A model generated the notes under the pieces. The model made no database searches and was not told the DNA's origin. It was given only the letters and a program-made list of their open reading frames with translations. 64,000 nt of DNA from Lachnospiraceae bacterium C6A11 (GTDB lineage: Bacteria > Bacillota > Clostridia > Lachnospirales > Lachnospiraceae). The stretch lies in NCBI GenBank assembly GCA_000702245.1, contig JNKY01000014.1, positions 184,874 through 248,873 of the forward strand, in the 5' to 3' direction. This document shows positions 19,967 through 28,421 of this stretch, piece by piece (position 1 is the first letter of the stretch; the number at the start of each line of letters is the position of its first letter). The position numbers and the translations under genes are program-made.

Positions 19967-21115
19967 ATGGCACGTTCAGCAGGTGGCGGCGGAGGCCATT
20001 CTTCCGGCGGCGGACGTTCAATGGGTGGAGGAATGCGTTCATCAAGCCGTTCAATGGGAAGCAGCGGCCGCTCACATTCGAGCAGCTTCGGTTCATCAGG
20101 CAGTTATCGCCGTGCAGGAAGCGGATACAGCAGCAGCGGCAGTTATCATAACAGGCCAAATACAGGCTACAGAAGAGGCGGTTCTTACGGACCGGGCTAC
20201 GGCGGATACGGCTACGGTCGTGGCGGTTATTACAGAGGCGGTGGTGCTCCGATAAGAAGCGGAAGCGGCGGATGCGGATGCTTTTCGATCATCATCATAC
20301 TGATACTTTTCATGATCGTATCTTCTTTTGTAAAGAATAATAATTCCACATACAATAATAGCAGTTCAAGCAGCAGCTCAAAGGTAACCGCATCATCATA
20401 TCTGAATCATAAAAAATACAAGGGCGACGTTGATTCAAGCCATGGTTATTTCACAGATCAGAGTGAAGGTTCAGAGAAGTTTATCGATAGAAGCAATGAG
20501 AAATACATCAACGACGGTTTCAAGAAGTTCTATAACAAGACCGGTGTATTCCCTCATCTCTACATCATAGAGAATGCTCCTAACGCATCAAACGTAAACG
20601 ATGCGATGCAGGCATACACAGATGAGCTTTACGAGCAGCTCTTCGACGCAGAAGGCAATCTCCTCTTCGTCTATGTAGCATCCGAGGATGACTACTGGGT
20701 AGCAGGCGGATATAACATCGGTGATACCATTGATGAAAATGCAATGACTATCATCTATGGCAAGATCAATGCAAGATGGGACGACGGAAACCTTGCAAAG
20801 CGTTTCGGTGATGCACTTGAAGAATCAGCTAAGTACATCATGGGCAAGAGTCCTTGGTTCGCAGTAATGATAGTTCTTATCATCGCACTTGCAGTAGTAA
20901 TAATCCTCTACATCATTTTCAGATGGTGGCAGAAGAAGAAGCAGGCAGAGAAGGAAGAGGCCGAGCATCTCGAGCAGATCCTTTCACAGCCGCTTGAAAC
21001 CTTCGGAAGCGCCGGAATGGATGATCTTAAGGGTAAATACGATGGAACAAATAATGGAGGCGATACAAGCGGACAGTATCCACCAACACCTCCAACTCCA
21101 CCAACGGGGTACTAA
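19967..21115 (+). CDS. Gly/Ser/Tyr-rich membrane protein with TPM-like domain
   Basis: 382 residues. The first 100 are low-complexity Gly/Ser/Arg/Tyr, followed by GCGCF and a membrane helix (about 105-120). A Ser/Asn linker precedes an extracytoplasmic domain at about 160-300 that resembles TPM-phosphatase-like domains and matches the C-terminus of the protein encoded at 14584. A second helix lies at about 303-325, then a charged cytoplasmic helix, then a Pro/Thr tail PPTPPTPPTGY. AAAGGAGG lies 10 bases before the ATG. The gene has its own promoter and terminator. The layout resembles YgcG-type proteins whose Gly/Ser region is usually C-terminal; here it is N-terminal. Function is unknown. 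Confidence 0.82.
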   Translation: MARSAGGGGGHSSGGGRSMGGGMRSSSRSMGSSGRSHSSSFGSSGSYRRAGSGYSSSGSYHNRPNTGYRRGGSYGPGYGGYGYGRGGYYRGGGAPIRSGSGGCGCFSIIIILILFMIVSSFVKNNNSTYNNSSSSSSSKVTASSYLNHKKYKGDVDSSHGYFTDQSEGSEKFIDRSNEKYINDGFKKFYNKTGVFPHLYIIENAPNASNVNDAMQAYTDELYEQLFDAEGNLLFVYVASEDDYWVAGGYNIGDTIDENAMTIIYGKINARWDDGNLAKRFGDALEESAKYIMGKSPWFAVMIVLIIALAVVIILYIIFRWWQKKKQAEKEEAEHLEQILSQPLETFGSAGMDDLKGKYDGTNNGGDTSGQYPPTPPTPPTGY

Positions 21116-21134
21116 AATATAAACCATAATTTTA

Positions 21135-21166
21135 AAGGAGCACATGTTTCAAAGCATGTGCTCCTT
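21135..21166 (+). terminator. Terminator-like hairpin after the Gly/Ser-rich gene
   Basis: A perfect 12-bp stem AAGGAGCACATG / CATGTGCTCCTT with an 8-base loop is followed by an interrupted T-rich stretch. Confidence 0.7.
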
Positions 21167-21189
21167 GTTATTTTGCTTTTTCTACTCGC

Positions 21190-21230
21190 TGCCTGCATGT
21201 CACGCAGTGACATATTTCATTATGCAGGCA
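21190..21230. repeat. Nested palindromic element (cruciform-like)
   Basis: A 9-bp outer stem TGCCTGCAT / ATGCAGGCA encloses a perfect inner hairpin ATGTCAC-GCA-GTGACAT. It lies between two terminator hairpins in a convergent intergenic region. It could be a REP-like element or part of an extended transcript end. Confidence 0.6.
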
Positions 21231-21237
21231 TGTGCAT

Positions 21238-21270
21238 AAAAAAACTGCATACCGAAGCATGCAGTTTTTT
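21238..21270. terminator. Bidirectional terminator of the DUF308 gene
   Basis: The stem AAAAAACTGCAT / ATGCAGTTTTTT has a CTTCGG-type loop on the minus strand and ends 7 bases before the DUF308 stop codon. Confidence 0.85.
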
Positions 21271-21276
21271 AAATAA

Positions 21277-21831
21277 TTATTTCTTCATTACGATATCGTT
21301 TCCATAAACAACATATCCGTTGCTGAAAACAAGGAAAGCATTGATAACATTCACAACACCGATAATTACAAGGAAGATTCCGATAAGTCTTGCGATTCCC
21401 ATAGGATTGAAGAGAAGCACGATACCGAAAAGTGCGGTCACGCCATCGATACACATGAATATCTTCCATCCCTCGCCGCCGGTCTTCTTCTGAAGCTTTG
21501 CAGCCTCCCAGAGCTTAAGTCCTGAATTGATGAGGATGATAAGTCCGAAGAGTCTGATAAATATGCTCATTATCGATCCGGCAAAGACAAGAAATACGAT
21601 TCCGAGTATTGCAAACAGCGCAGCGACTACAACAACATTCGGTGTTACATTATCGTATTTTGATATGATAGTTATGACACCGCTTATTATAAGTATCACA
21701 CCGACGATCTTCACAACCGTGGAAAGTATCGCTCCCGGATTGATTATAAAAACAATCCCAAGTATTATCATAAGAATAGGCACAACCAGACTCTTTGAGT
21801 CCTCTGTGATAAACCTAAAAAAATTCTTCAT
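21277..21831 (-). CDS. DUF308 (HdeD-like) membrane protein
   Basis: 184 residues with six predicted membrane helices in three pairs, for example LVVPILMIILGIVFIINPG and VVVAALFAILGIVFLVFAG. This pattern is typical of DUF308/HdeD family proteins, associated in enterobacteria with acid resistance; no such role is shown here. GGAGG lies 10 bases before the ATG. The gene is monocistronic, with a likely promoter at 21909-21936 and a strong terminator. Confidence 0.85.
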   Translation of the reverse strand: MKNFFRFITEDSKSLVVPILMIILGIVFIINPGAILSTVVKIVGVILIISGVITIISKYDNVTPNVVVVAALFAILGIVFLVFAGSIMSIFIRLFGLIILINSGLKLWEAAKLQKKTGGEGWKIFMCIDGVTALFGIVLLFNPMGIARLIGIFLVIIGVVNVINAFLVFSNGYVVYGNDIVMKK

Positions 21832-21908
21832 ACTATTTTAACCTCCAAGCATCATGCCAAACTACTGCAATCTGATCATTCACAAATAAATGACCATACA
21901 CTAGATAT

Positions 21909-21936
21909 AATATAACTAACTGCTTGTATTTTACAA
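21909..21936 (-). promoter_or_regulatory. Likely promoter of the DUF308 gene
   Basis: TTGTAA-N16-TATATT on the minus strand. The -35 lies in an inverted repeat (ACTGCTTGT/ACAAGTAGT), a possible operator. Confidence 0.45.
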
Positions 21937-21987
21937 GTAGTTTTTACAATTATAAGCAATCTTTCTTTCGCAGTCCGGCATATATTG

Positions 21988-23949
21988 CTACAGCTTTCTT
22001 ACGATCTCAAATATCTCATTTGCGACGCTGTCCTTTGTATTCGGACCCAGCACAACATCTGCAGCTTCGATACAGCTTTCGGATGCATTTGATACTGCGT
22101 AGCCGATGCCTGCCAGCTTCAGCATCCCAATATCGTTATCCGCATTTCCGAAGGCAGCCATCTGAAGAGGCTCTATCCCAAGTTTCTCGCCGATAACCTC
22201 CATCCCTCTCTCCTTCCCACAGTCGAAGTAGGATATCTCGATCAGATAATCGATGGATGAGGTTATATAAATATCCTTCACGCCTCGCAGTTCCTCAAGC
22301 AGTGCCGCCCTCTTATCCATATCATGAACAAGTATATTTACGCAGTCCAGCCTGTGGATATTATCATATATAAAGCCCTTGATATCATCTTCAGGGACTC
22401 TCGTTCTCTTCACATACGCCTTCCTGTGAGGCGTCAGATCATCTCTCGCATCAAGCTCCTTCAGATAGGCACTTGAAGAGTGCGGTATGCCGTCAACAAA
22501 AGCGTCGGTATAGAAACCATAGCTGTCGGCGATCTTCAGAATCTCATGCACTGACTCCTCAGTCATAAAATACGAATGTATCCTTTCGCCCGTCCTATTG
22601 TCCACAACATTCGCGCCGTTGCTGCATATCGCATATCTTATTCCCGGAATGCTTGTTACCTCCTCCGGAAGTGAATAGTAGCTTCTGCCGCTTGCGATAA
22701 CCACCTCAAGTCCCACATCAACCGCTGCGGTGAGTGAATCCCTGGCATTCTCGGTCAGCTTTCCATGGCCGTCCAGGAAGGTATCATCCAGATCTATTGC
22801 AAGAAGTTTGAGCCTCGGTCTGATACCTGCAGCAGCAAGTATCCTCTCAACCGAATGCCCGTCACATTTATTCATGTATTTTCTGATATTACTGCGGATT
22901 GTCTCGGTGCTTACCATATCGTCATATTTCAGGAGCAGTTCATAAAGCTCCTTCAGACTCTTGGTAACCGGTGCCCCAAGTTCAGCAGGCTCGATGCAGA
23001 GCCCTCTTCTCTTCTTATAGTGTTCAAGATCCGGCACAAAGAAGATAAACGGTTTCTCGTAAAGCATCATGTCATAAACAACAGACGAATAATCCGTTAT
23101 CATGATGTCCGCAGCCGGAAGCAGCTCCTCTGTGATGATAGGACAGTAATACTGCGGATATTTCTTCTGAAGGCACGGATGCAGACTCGTCACGAAGAAG
23201 AACCTGTCCTTCAACTTATCAAATACCTTCGTGATTCCCGATTCGATACCCTTACACACCGGATCGGAAGCGTTTCCGGAAAAGCTTGGCGTATAGATAC
23301 ATACCCGCTTTCCCGCAGCCTCAGGGTAAGCTTCAAGAAACTTTTCTCTGAGCCGCCTATTTTCATCCTCATCGAAATACTTATCGGTTCTCGCCATTCC
23401 GAGAGCCCTCACGACTCCCTTATTCAGCCTGAGCGCATGCTCAAAATACGGCACAACCTCCTCAGCACTGACCGAAAGTATATCCACGTTCGCCATAGGG
23501 CTTCCCTTGTAGTAAGGAGATATGTCGTCCGGCGAATCATAGCCCATCTTCTTAAGCAGGCCGCCCGAATGCCAAAGCTGAATCACCTTTGTTTCCTTTC
23601 TCTTTTTGCAGGAAGCCGCCGGCAGGAAATAATTCGAGAGAAACACATATTCCGCCGTTGCGTATTCCTTCATGAAATCCGCCATATAGCTCTTCTTCTC
23701 TGAAGCTGACATCTTCTCGAAGGAAACGCACATATCAACAACCTTGTAGCCGTATTTTTGGAGCCTTTCAGCCACAGGCAGCATATTTATATCCATACCC
23801 TCAGAATGGCTGCACGCAAATATAACCTTCCCTTTCTCAACAGGAAGCTTTACGTATTTCCTGTAGATTGCGGGAAGGTATATTTTCTGCGCCGCCATTT
23901 TGGCATATTGTTTTGCAACGTGTCTGGCCGTCATATTCTGTCTTCTCAT
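21988..23949 (-). CDS. CDP-glycerol glycerophosphotransferase-like protein fused to Cof-type HAD phosphatase
   Basis: 653 residues in two parts. Residues about 15-385 are a TagB/TagF-type transferase, with FACSHSEGMDINML, QLWHSGGLLKKMGYDS, TSLHPCLQ and the conserved MITDYSSVVYDMM. Such enzymes build polyol-phosphate wall polymers from CDP-glycerol or related donors. Residues about 390-653 form a HAD-IIB (Cof) phosphatase with LLAIDLDDTFLDGHG as motif I and FGNADNDIGMLKLAG as the C-terminal metal site. Fusion of these two activities is unusual. The gene follows the TPR gene after 22 bases. A hairpin CCGTTT/AAACGG (23953-23970) lies just before the start, and the ribosome site is weak. Confidence 0.88.
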   Translation of the reverse strand: MRRQNMTARHVAKQYAKMAAQKIYLPAIYRKYVKLPVEKGKVIFACSHSEGMDINMLPVAERLQKYGYKVVDMCVSFEKMSASEKKSYMADFMKEYATAEYVFLSNYFLPAASCKKRKETKVIQLWHSGGLLKKMGYDSPDDISPYYKGSPMANVDILSVSAEEVVPYFEHALRLNKGVVRALGMARTDKYFDEDENRRLREKFLEAYPEAAGKRVCIYTPSFSGNASDPVCKGIESGITKVFDKLKDRFFFVTSLHPCLQKKYPQYYCPIITEELLPAADIMITDYSSVVYDMMLYEKPFIFFVPDLEHYKKRRGLCIEPAELGAPVTKSLKELYELLLKYDDMVSTETIRSNIRKYMNKCDGHSVERILAAAGIRPRLKLLAIDLDDTFLDGHGKLTENARDSLTAAVDVGLEVVIASGRSYYSLPEEVTSIPGIRYAICSNGANVVDNRTGERIHSYFMTEESVHEILKIADSYGFYTDAFVDGIPHSSSAYLKELDARDDLTPHRKAYVKRTRVPEDDIKGFIYDNIHRLDCVNILVHDMDKRAALLEELRGVKDIYITSSIDYLIEISYFDCGKERGMEVIGEKLGIEPLQMAAFGNADNDIGMLKLAGIGYAVSNASESCIEAADVVLGPNTKDSVANEIFEIVRKL

Positions 23950-23971
23950 CAGCCGTTTATGCTAAAACGGT

Positions 23972-25225
23972 CTACTCATTATCTATCATATTATCGACAT
24001 CGGTATCAGAGATGCCGTCCACATCATATTTCTCGTTCTGAGTCTCCTCAGTGCTCTCGGTGTCACCTTCCTCGGTGCTGTCACCCTCTTCGGTCGTCTC
24101 CTCAGTATTCTCGTCAGGAAGCTTATCCTTATACTCTGCGACCAGCGCCTGAAGATCCTTTATCTTCTTCTCAAGTCCGGTAATATCATCATTAAGCTTA
24201 GTCTCATTTTCCTTATAGCCGTCGATCTCAGACTGCAGAGCGTCCTTCTCCCTGATCAGGTTATCAGCCTCAGCATTCTTCGAGGCAAGCTTCTCACTGT
24301 AGGAAGCCTCCATCTTCGAGATATCCCTCTTCCTGTTCTTATCCTTTACCGGTACGATCAGCAGATAAAATACAGCTATTCCGATCAGAACTCCTATCAG
24401 CACATAGACATTTGACATCCTTGCACGGCTCAGTCTTCTGTACCTTCTGTTAAGAGTACTTTCTCCCGACTTCTTCCTCTCAGGCAGCTCTATCTTCCTG
24501 GCCGGTCTCTTCCCGTCCTCGGTGGCAGCCGAAACGCCGTAATAATCCCCATCAAAGAGTTCATCCTCTCCGGCCTCATCCTTATTTCTGATGATATCGC
24601 CCTCCGACTCGCCCATCTCACGAAGATAACGCATGGCAGTCGGATTGTATCTATCGATGGTAAGCACCCTTGAAATAGTCTTCTTCGCCTTACCGATCCT
24701 GCCCTGTTCATATTCTATAAGTCCAAGCAGAAGGTAAGCCTTCACAAAATGCTTATTTACAGAGATGCACCTTCTCAGCTGTATTACCGCAAGGTCAAAG
24801 GAATGACCTTCAGCATATTCAAGCGCCGTATTAAACATCTTCGCGATATTATCAGCCTCACCAAGCTGCTTATTATCGTCACGGACGCTCTTCAAAAAAC
24901 GAACCGCGATATTATTCCTTGGATCTATGTTGATGCTCATGACCCAGTGATTCAGAGCATTAACCATCTCCCCGGTTTCATAATACATGAGCCCGAGCAG
25001 ATTTCTTGCTTCTATATTTTTTTTATCGTATCTAAGCGATGTCCTGAGCGATTCGATAGCACCGGAAATATCCCTGATCTTCGCCTTGTCGAGTGCGATA
25101 TTATAGTGATAAACCGACGTATTGTGAGCCTTCTGCAGGAAGGAATCCGGCAGACGGCACTCAGTGCAGTAGCCATTCGTACTGACAGGCGCACCGCAGT
25201 TGATACATCTTTTTCTAATTGCCAT
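23972..25225 (-). CDS. Zinc-ribbon TPR membrane protein with coiled coil
   Basis: 417 residues. An N-terminal zinc ribbon CINCGAPVSTNGYCTEC is followed by about four TPR-like helix pairs (35-205, with ARNLLGLMYYETGEMVNAL as a clear unit). A basic linker, one membrane helix (about 272-290, VLIGVLIGIAVFYLLIV) and a coiled coil (about 300-375) come next. The Glu/Thr-rich tail is very acidic. It is probably a membrane-tethered scaffold, although no function is shown. Its start codon directly follows the stop codon of the 47-residue ORF upstream. Confidence 0.85.
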   Translation of the reverse strand: MAIRKRCINCGAPVSTNGYCTECRLPDSFLQKAHNTSVYHYNIALDKAKIRDISGAIESLRTSLRYDKKNIEARNLLGLMYYETGEMVNALNHWVMSINIDPRNNIAVRFLKSVRDDNKQLGEADNIAKMFNTALEYAEGHSFDLAVIQLRRCISVNKHFVKAYLLLGLIEYEQGRIGKAKKTISRVLTIDRYNPTAMRYLREMGESEGDIIRNKDEAGEDELFDGDYYGVSAATEDGKRPARKIELPERKKSGESTLNRRYRRLSRARMSNVYVLIGVLIGIAVFYLLIVPVKDKNRKRDISKMEASYSEKLASKNAEADNLIREKDALQSEIDGYKENETKLNDDITGLEKKIKDLQALVAEYKDKLPDENTEETTEEGDSTEEGDTESTEETQNEKYDVDGISDTDVDNMIDNE

Positions 25226-25369
25226 CTATCTGTTTCCTCTCAGATCCTCAGTCATCTGCTTAACTATATCTGTAATATCCTTAAGATCGTTATTATATAT
25301 AGCCTCTTCGGTCTGATCGACCTCCAGATTCTTACTGAAATTCTTTAATTCCTCGTCAAAATCGAGCAT
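25226..25369 (-). CDS. Small acidic protein of 47 residues, unknown function
   Basis: The ORF runs from ATG at 25369 to TAG at 25226 and begins MLDFDEELKNFSKNLEVDQT. GAGGAG is 8 bases upstream of the ATG, and the stop codon touches the next gene's ATG without a gap, which is strong evidence for translation. The peptide is acidic, soluble and predicted helical. It sits between folC and the zinc-ribbon TPR gene and may be a partner of the TPR protein (inference). Confidence 0.65.
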   Translation of the reverse strand: MLDFDEELKNFSKNLEVDQTEEAIYNNDLKDITDIVKQMTEDLRGNR

Positions 25370-25454
25370 AATTCTTACTCCTCTTATATCCTATCCGGTC
25401 AAATACACCGCTCTCCGGCAGTATTCACCGACATATCCCAAACTCGTCGTCGTC

Positions 25455-26903
25455 TTATTTAAGGATCGCTTCAATCTCTCCCGCAAGGTAAAGTGAACCC
25501 GCCGTGAAAAGCAGGTCTTTTTCACCCAGCCTTGAAAATACGGTATTAAGGCACTCCTTTACCTCAGGAACAACATTAATCACAGGCCTGTATTTCTTAT
25601 CCAACTTCTTATCCAAGGCACCTCTGTCCGAGCCGCTTTTAACATCCAATTGTTCTTTTTTCAGGCAACCGGTAAAGATTTCTCTTATCAACTCCACATC
25701 TGTCTTCCTGTAGGAATTGAAGGTCGTGATAAATATCTCATCAAACAGTGCGGCATCGCAGATCATCCTGACCATGCCTCTGTAATCCTTGTCATTCGAC
25801 ACCGCAAATATAAAATATACCCTTTCAGGCATCTCTCTTTTTATCATCTCTGCCGCTGCCGAAAGAAACTGCGGCATGGCATCCGTATTATGCGCACCGT
25901 CTATTATAACATTTTTTCCGAGCTTTTCCATACGTGCAGGCATTATGAATTTATTAAGAGCACGCAGGATGGCTGTATCAGCGTCTGATTCAGAACCGTT
26001 TATATCCTCTCCCAGTCGCTCTCTGATCACTTCAAAGGCCTTTATCGCAGTGCTTGCATTCTCCTTCTGATATCCGGTATAAAATACAGGATTTGACAGT
26101 TCTGATACCCTCTCATCTACACGGTCTATCAGATAAAGCTCTGACGACAGCTCCTCTGCCCTTTGGCTGATAACCTCTGCCGCCTTTTTCTTTAACAGAA
26201 CATCACCATTTTCATAGTGCGTAGCATCCGGCATATCGATTCTTTCGGAATCTGCCGCACTATATTTTCCATGACTTATCGCATTATGGATAACCGGAAC
26301 ACCCGGCTTGATTATCCCTGCTTTCTCATATGCTATCTTCTCTATGGTGTCTCCCAGATACTGCATATGATCCATTCCGATAGAGGTTATGACTGAAACA
26401 ACCGGCGTAATGATATTTGTCGCATCAAGGCGTCCGCCCATTCCTGTCTCGTAAACCACAAAATCTGCGCCCTGTTCCGCAAAATAAAGCACCGCAATCG
26501 CAAATATAAACTCAAAAAAAGAAGGGTGTTTCAGCGAATTGTCAGAAATAGCCTTCATCACCTTTCTGAAACACAGAATAAACTCTTCGTCAGATATCAT
26601 CCTTCCGTCGATGGATATCCTCTCATTTATCTTCACAAGATGCGGAGACGTAAAAGAACCTGTCCTGAAGCCCGATTCAGTAAGCATAAGCCTTAACATC
26701 TCGGTGGTAGAACCCTTGCCGTTGGTTCCGGCAACATGAACCGCCCTGACCTTATCCTGCGGATCACCCAGTCTCTCCATGATAAGCTTCAGATTCTCTG
26801 TCCCGATCTTCTCTGCAAATTTCGGAATAGCAAGTATATATTCCGTCACCTCATCTATATTCAGTTCCCTGCTGTCATCTATTATGTCTTCTACACTGAG
26901 CAT
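25455..26903 (-). CDS. folC: Folylpolyglutamate synthase / dihydrofolate synthase
   Basis: FolC adds glutamate to dihydropteroate and folates. The 482 residues have the Mur-ligase-like P-loop VHVAGTNGKGSTTEM, the FTSPHLVKINERI segment, the VYETGMGGRLDATN core and the C-terminal VIIDGAHNTDAM motif. A TAGGAA site stands 8-9 bases before ATG 26903. An in-frame ATG at 26933 has no ribosome site, so the shorter form is chosen. The central region is somewhat longer than in many homologues. It follows queF by 90 bases and is probably in the same transcript. Confidence 0.94.
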   Translation of the reverse strand: MLSVEDIIDDSRELNIDEVTEYILAIPKFAEKIGTENLKLIMERLGDPQDKVRAVHVAGTNGKGSTTEMLRLMLTESGFRTGSFTSPHLVKINERISIDGRMISDEEFILCFRKVMKAISDNSLKHPSFFEFIFAIAVLYFAEQGADFVVYETGMGGRLDATNIITPVVSVITSIGMDHMQYLGDTIEKIAYEKAGIIKPGVPVIHNAISHGKYSAADSERIDMPDATHYENGDVLLKKKAAEVISQRAEELSSELYLIDRVDERVSELSNPVFYTGYQKENASTAIKAFEVIRERLGEDINGSESDADTAILRALNKFIMPARMEKLGKNVIIDGAHNTDAMPQFLSAAAEMIKREMPERVYFIFAVSNDKDYRGMVRMICDAALFDEIFITTFNSYRKTDVELIREIFTGCLKKEQLDVKSGSDRGALDKKLDKKYRPVINVVPEVKECLNTVFSRLGEKDLLFTAGSLYLAGEIEAILK

Positions 26904-26993
26904 TTCTACATTCCTATTCAGGATGATCATCACACAGTAAGCATCCCGAGATCATCCACATGTCATAGCGCACTTTTTTCACCCGACATGTAA

Positions 26994-27488
26994 TTATCTG
27001 TTATCTACCTTCTCAGGATACATATCATGATTTGCAAGCCTGTCCCAGGCAACCTGCTCCCACTTCGTACCCGGTCTTCCGTAATTTGCATACGGATCTA
27101 TCGAGATGCCTCCTCTTGGAGTAAACTTACCCCAGACCTCGATATACTTCGGATCCATCAGCTTTATAAGATCCTTCATGATCGTATTTACGCAGTCCTC
27201 ATGGAAGTCTCCATGATTCCTGAAGCTGAATAGATAGAGCTTAAGAGACTTACTCTCAACCATCTTCACGTCCGGCACGTAAGAGATGTAAATAGTCGCA
27301 AAGTCAGGCTGTCCCGTGATCGGGCAGAGACTTGTGAACTCCGGACAATTGAACTTTACAAAATAATCATTTCCCTGATGCTTATTGATAAAGGTCTCAA
27401 GCAGCTGCGGATCATAGTCCATCGGATATACAACACCCTGCGAACCAAGCAGTGTAAGGCCTTCCGTTTCCTTATCATTTCTTGACAT
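26994..27488 (-). CDS. queF: NADPH-dependent 7-cyano-7-deazaguanine reductase QueF
   Basis: QueF reduces preQ0 to preQ1 in queuosine synthesis. The 164 residues fit the short unimodular class. The catalytic Cys and neighbours are in [17 protein letters not shown], and the NADPH-site motif is [33 protein letters not shown] precedes the ATG. A promoter lies at 27590-27617. I looked for a preQ1 riboswitch in the 100-base leader and could not recognise one, though the GC-rich segment 27535-27560 can fold. Confidence 0.95.
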   Translation of the reverse strand: MSRNDKETEGLTLLGSQGVVYPMDYDPQLLETFINKHQGNDYFVKFNCPEFTSLCPITGQPDFATIYISYVPDVKMVESKSLKLYLFSFRNHGDFHEDCVNTIMKDLIKLMDPKYIEVWGKFTPRGGISIDPYANYGRPGTKWEQVAWDRLANHDMYPEKVDNR

Positions 27489-27589
27489 ATCTATCCCTCC
27501 GAATCAAAGCATTTTATCTGTCAAAGCTACACCGTCAGAGCCTCCTCAGCCCCGGCCGGTGCATCATATCATTTCATAATATTTTCATC

Positions 27590-27617
27590 AGTATAACACA
27601 ATTTTATTTCTTGTCAT
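27590..27617 (-). promoter_or_regulatory. Promoter of queF-folC
   Basis: ATGACA-N16-TATACT on the minus strand. Its -35 shares bases with the -35 of the divergent promoter at 27611-27639. Confidence 0.55.
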
Positions 27618-27639
27618 ATAACAAAAATAAAGTTATACT
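27611..27639 (+). promoter_or_regulatory. Promoter of the PRTase-like gene
   Basis: TTGTCA-N17-TATACT on the plus strand, about 70 bases before the GTG start. It overlaps the divergent queF promoter. Confidence 0.7.
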
Positions 27640-27708
27640 TGATATGTATGGAGCAGGTCTTCATACAAGGGGAAGATAAACAAAAAACTAATTGTGGAGG
27701 TGCGAAAA

Positions 27709-28344
27709 GTGCAGACTTATAAGATCAGATCACAATACAACAATCTCATCAATCTCAAGGTGACTCCGGGTCACTTTGCAACATCATCATCGCATATCAA
27801 TTATTTCATAGATCTTACCACTCTGAAGGCTAGAACAAGCGAAGCCAAGGCAGTGGCAAAATCAATGAGCACAGACTATATTGCAAGCACTATAGTTGAT
27901 ACCATCATATGTATGGACGGAACCGATGTTATCGGCGCTTATCTCGCAGATGAGCTTACCAACTCCGGCATCATGTCAATGAACGCTCACGGCAGTATCT
28001 ATGTTATCGAGCCAGACCAGAATTCCATGGGCCAGCTTACCTTCAAGGATAATGTTATCCCTATGGTAAATAAGAAGCACATACTTCTTCTCCTCGCGAC
28101 CGCAACAACCGGCCACACGATTGAGAAGGCTCTTGAGTGTATCGAATACTACGGTGGTATGATTGAAGGAATATCAGCTATATTCACAGCTACCGACGAG
28201 GTTGACGGACATACGATTAACGGCATCTTCCATGCAAAGGATATCGAGAATTACAAGTCATATCCATCGCATGACTGCCCGCTCTGCAACGGAAATATCC
28301 GTCTGAACGGTATCGTTTCATCAACCGGTTTCACAATGATCTAA
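27709..28344 (+). CDS. Phosphoribosyltransferase-like protein (orotate PRTase family fold)
   Basis: 211 residues starting at GTG 27709, which has GGAGG 8 bases upstream; the in-frame GTG at 27694 lies before that site and is rejected. The segment HILLLLATATTGHTIEKALE occupies the position of the PRPP-binding loop of type I phosphoribosyltransferases, but the two acidic residues normally preceding TTG are replaced (LATATTG). A CPLCNGNIRLNG zinc-knuckle-like CxxC lies near the C-terminus. The fold assignment rests on this pattern; activity is uncertain given the altered loop. It has its own promoter and terminator. Confidence 0.7.
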   Translation: MQTYKIRSQYNNLINLKVTPGHFATSSSHINYFIDLTTLKARTSEAKAVAKSMSTDYIASTIVDTIICMDGTDVIGAYLADELTNSGIMSMNAHGSIYVIEPDQNSMGQLTFKDNVIPMVNKKHILLLLATATTGHTIEKALECIEYYGGMIEGISAIFTATDEVDGHTINGIFHAKDIENYKSYPSHDCPLCNGNIRLNGIVSSTGFTMI

Positions 28345-28378
28345 AACATAAATAGTTTTGCCAATAAACTATTAAAAA

Positions 28379-28415
28379 TAAAAGGAGTGAACTTTTTACA
28401 GTTTCACTCCTTTTT
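28379..28415 (+). terminator. Terminator of the PRTase-like gene
   Basis: Stem AAAGGAGTGAA / TTTCACTCCTTT followed by a T-run. A second small hairpin AATAGTTT/AAACTATT (28351-28373) precedes it. Confidence 0.75.
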
Positions 28416-28421
28416 ACTGCT

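Noticed and set aside
22765..23703. A 312-codon open frame on the plus strand
   Set aside because: It lies opposite the TagF-like domain and its translation has no family features.
27489..27600. preQ1 riboswitch before queF
   Set aside because: No recognisable preQ1-I or -II core; only a generic GC-rich fold. A covariance-model search would be decisive.
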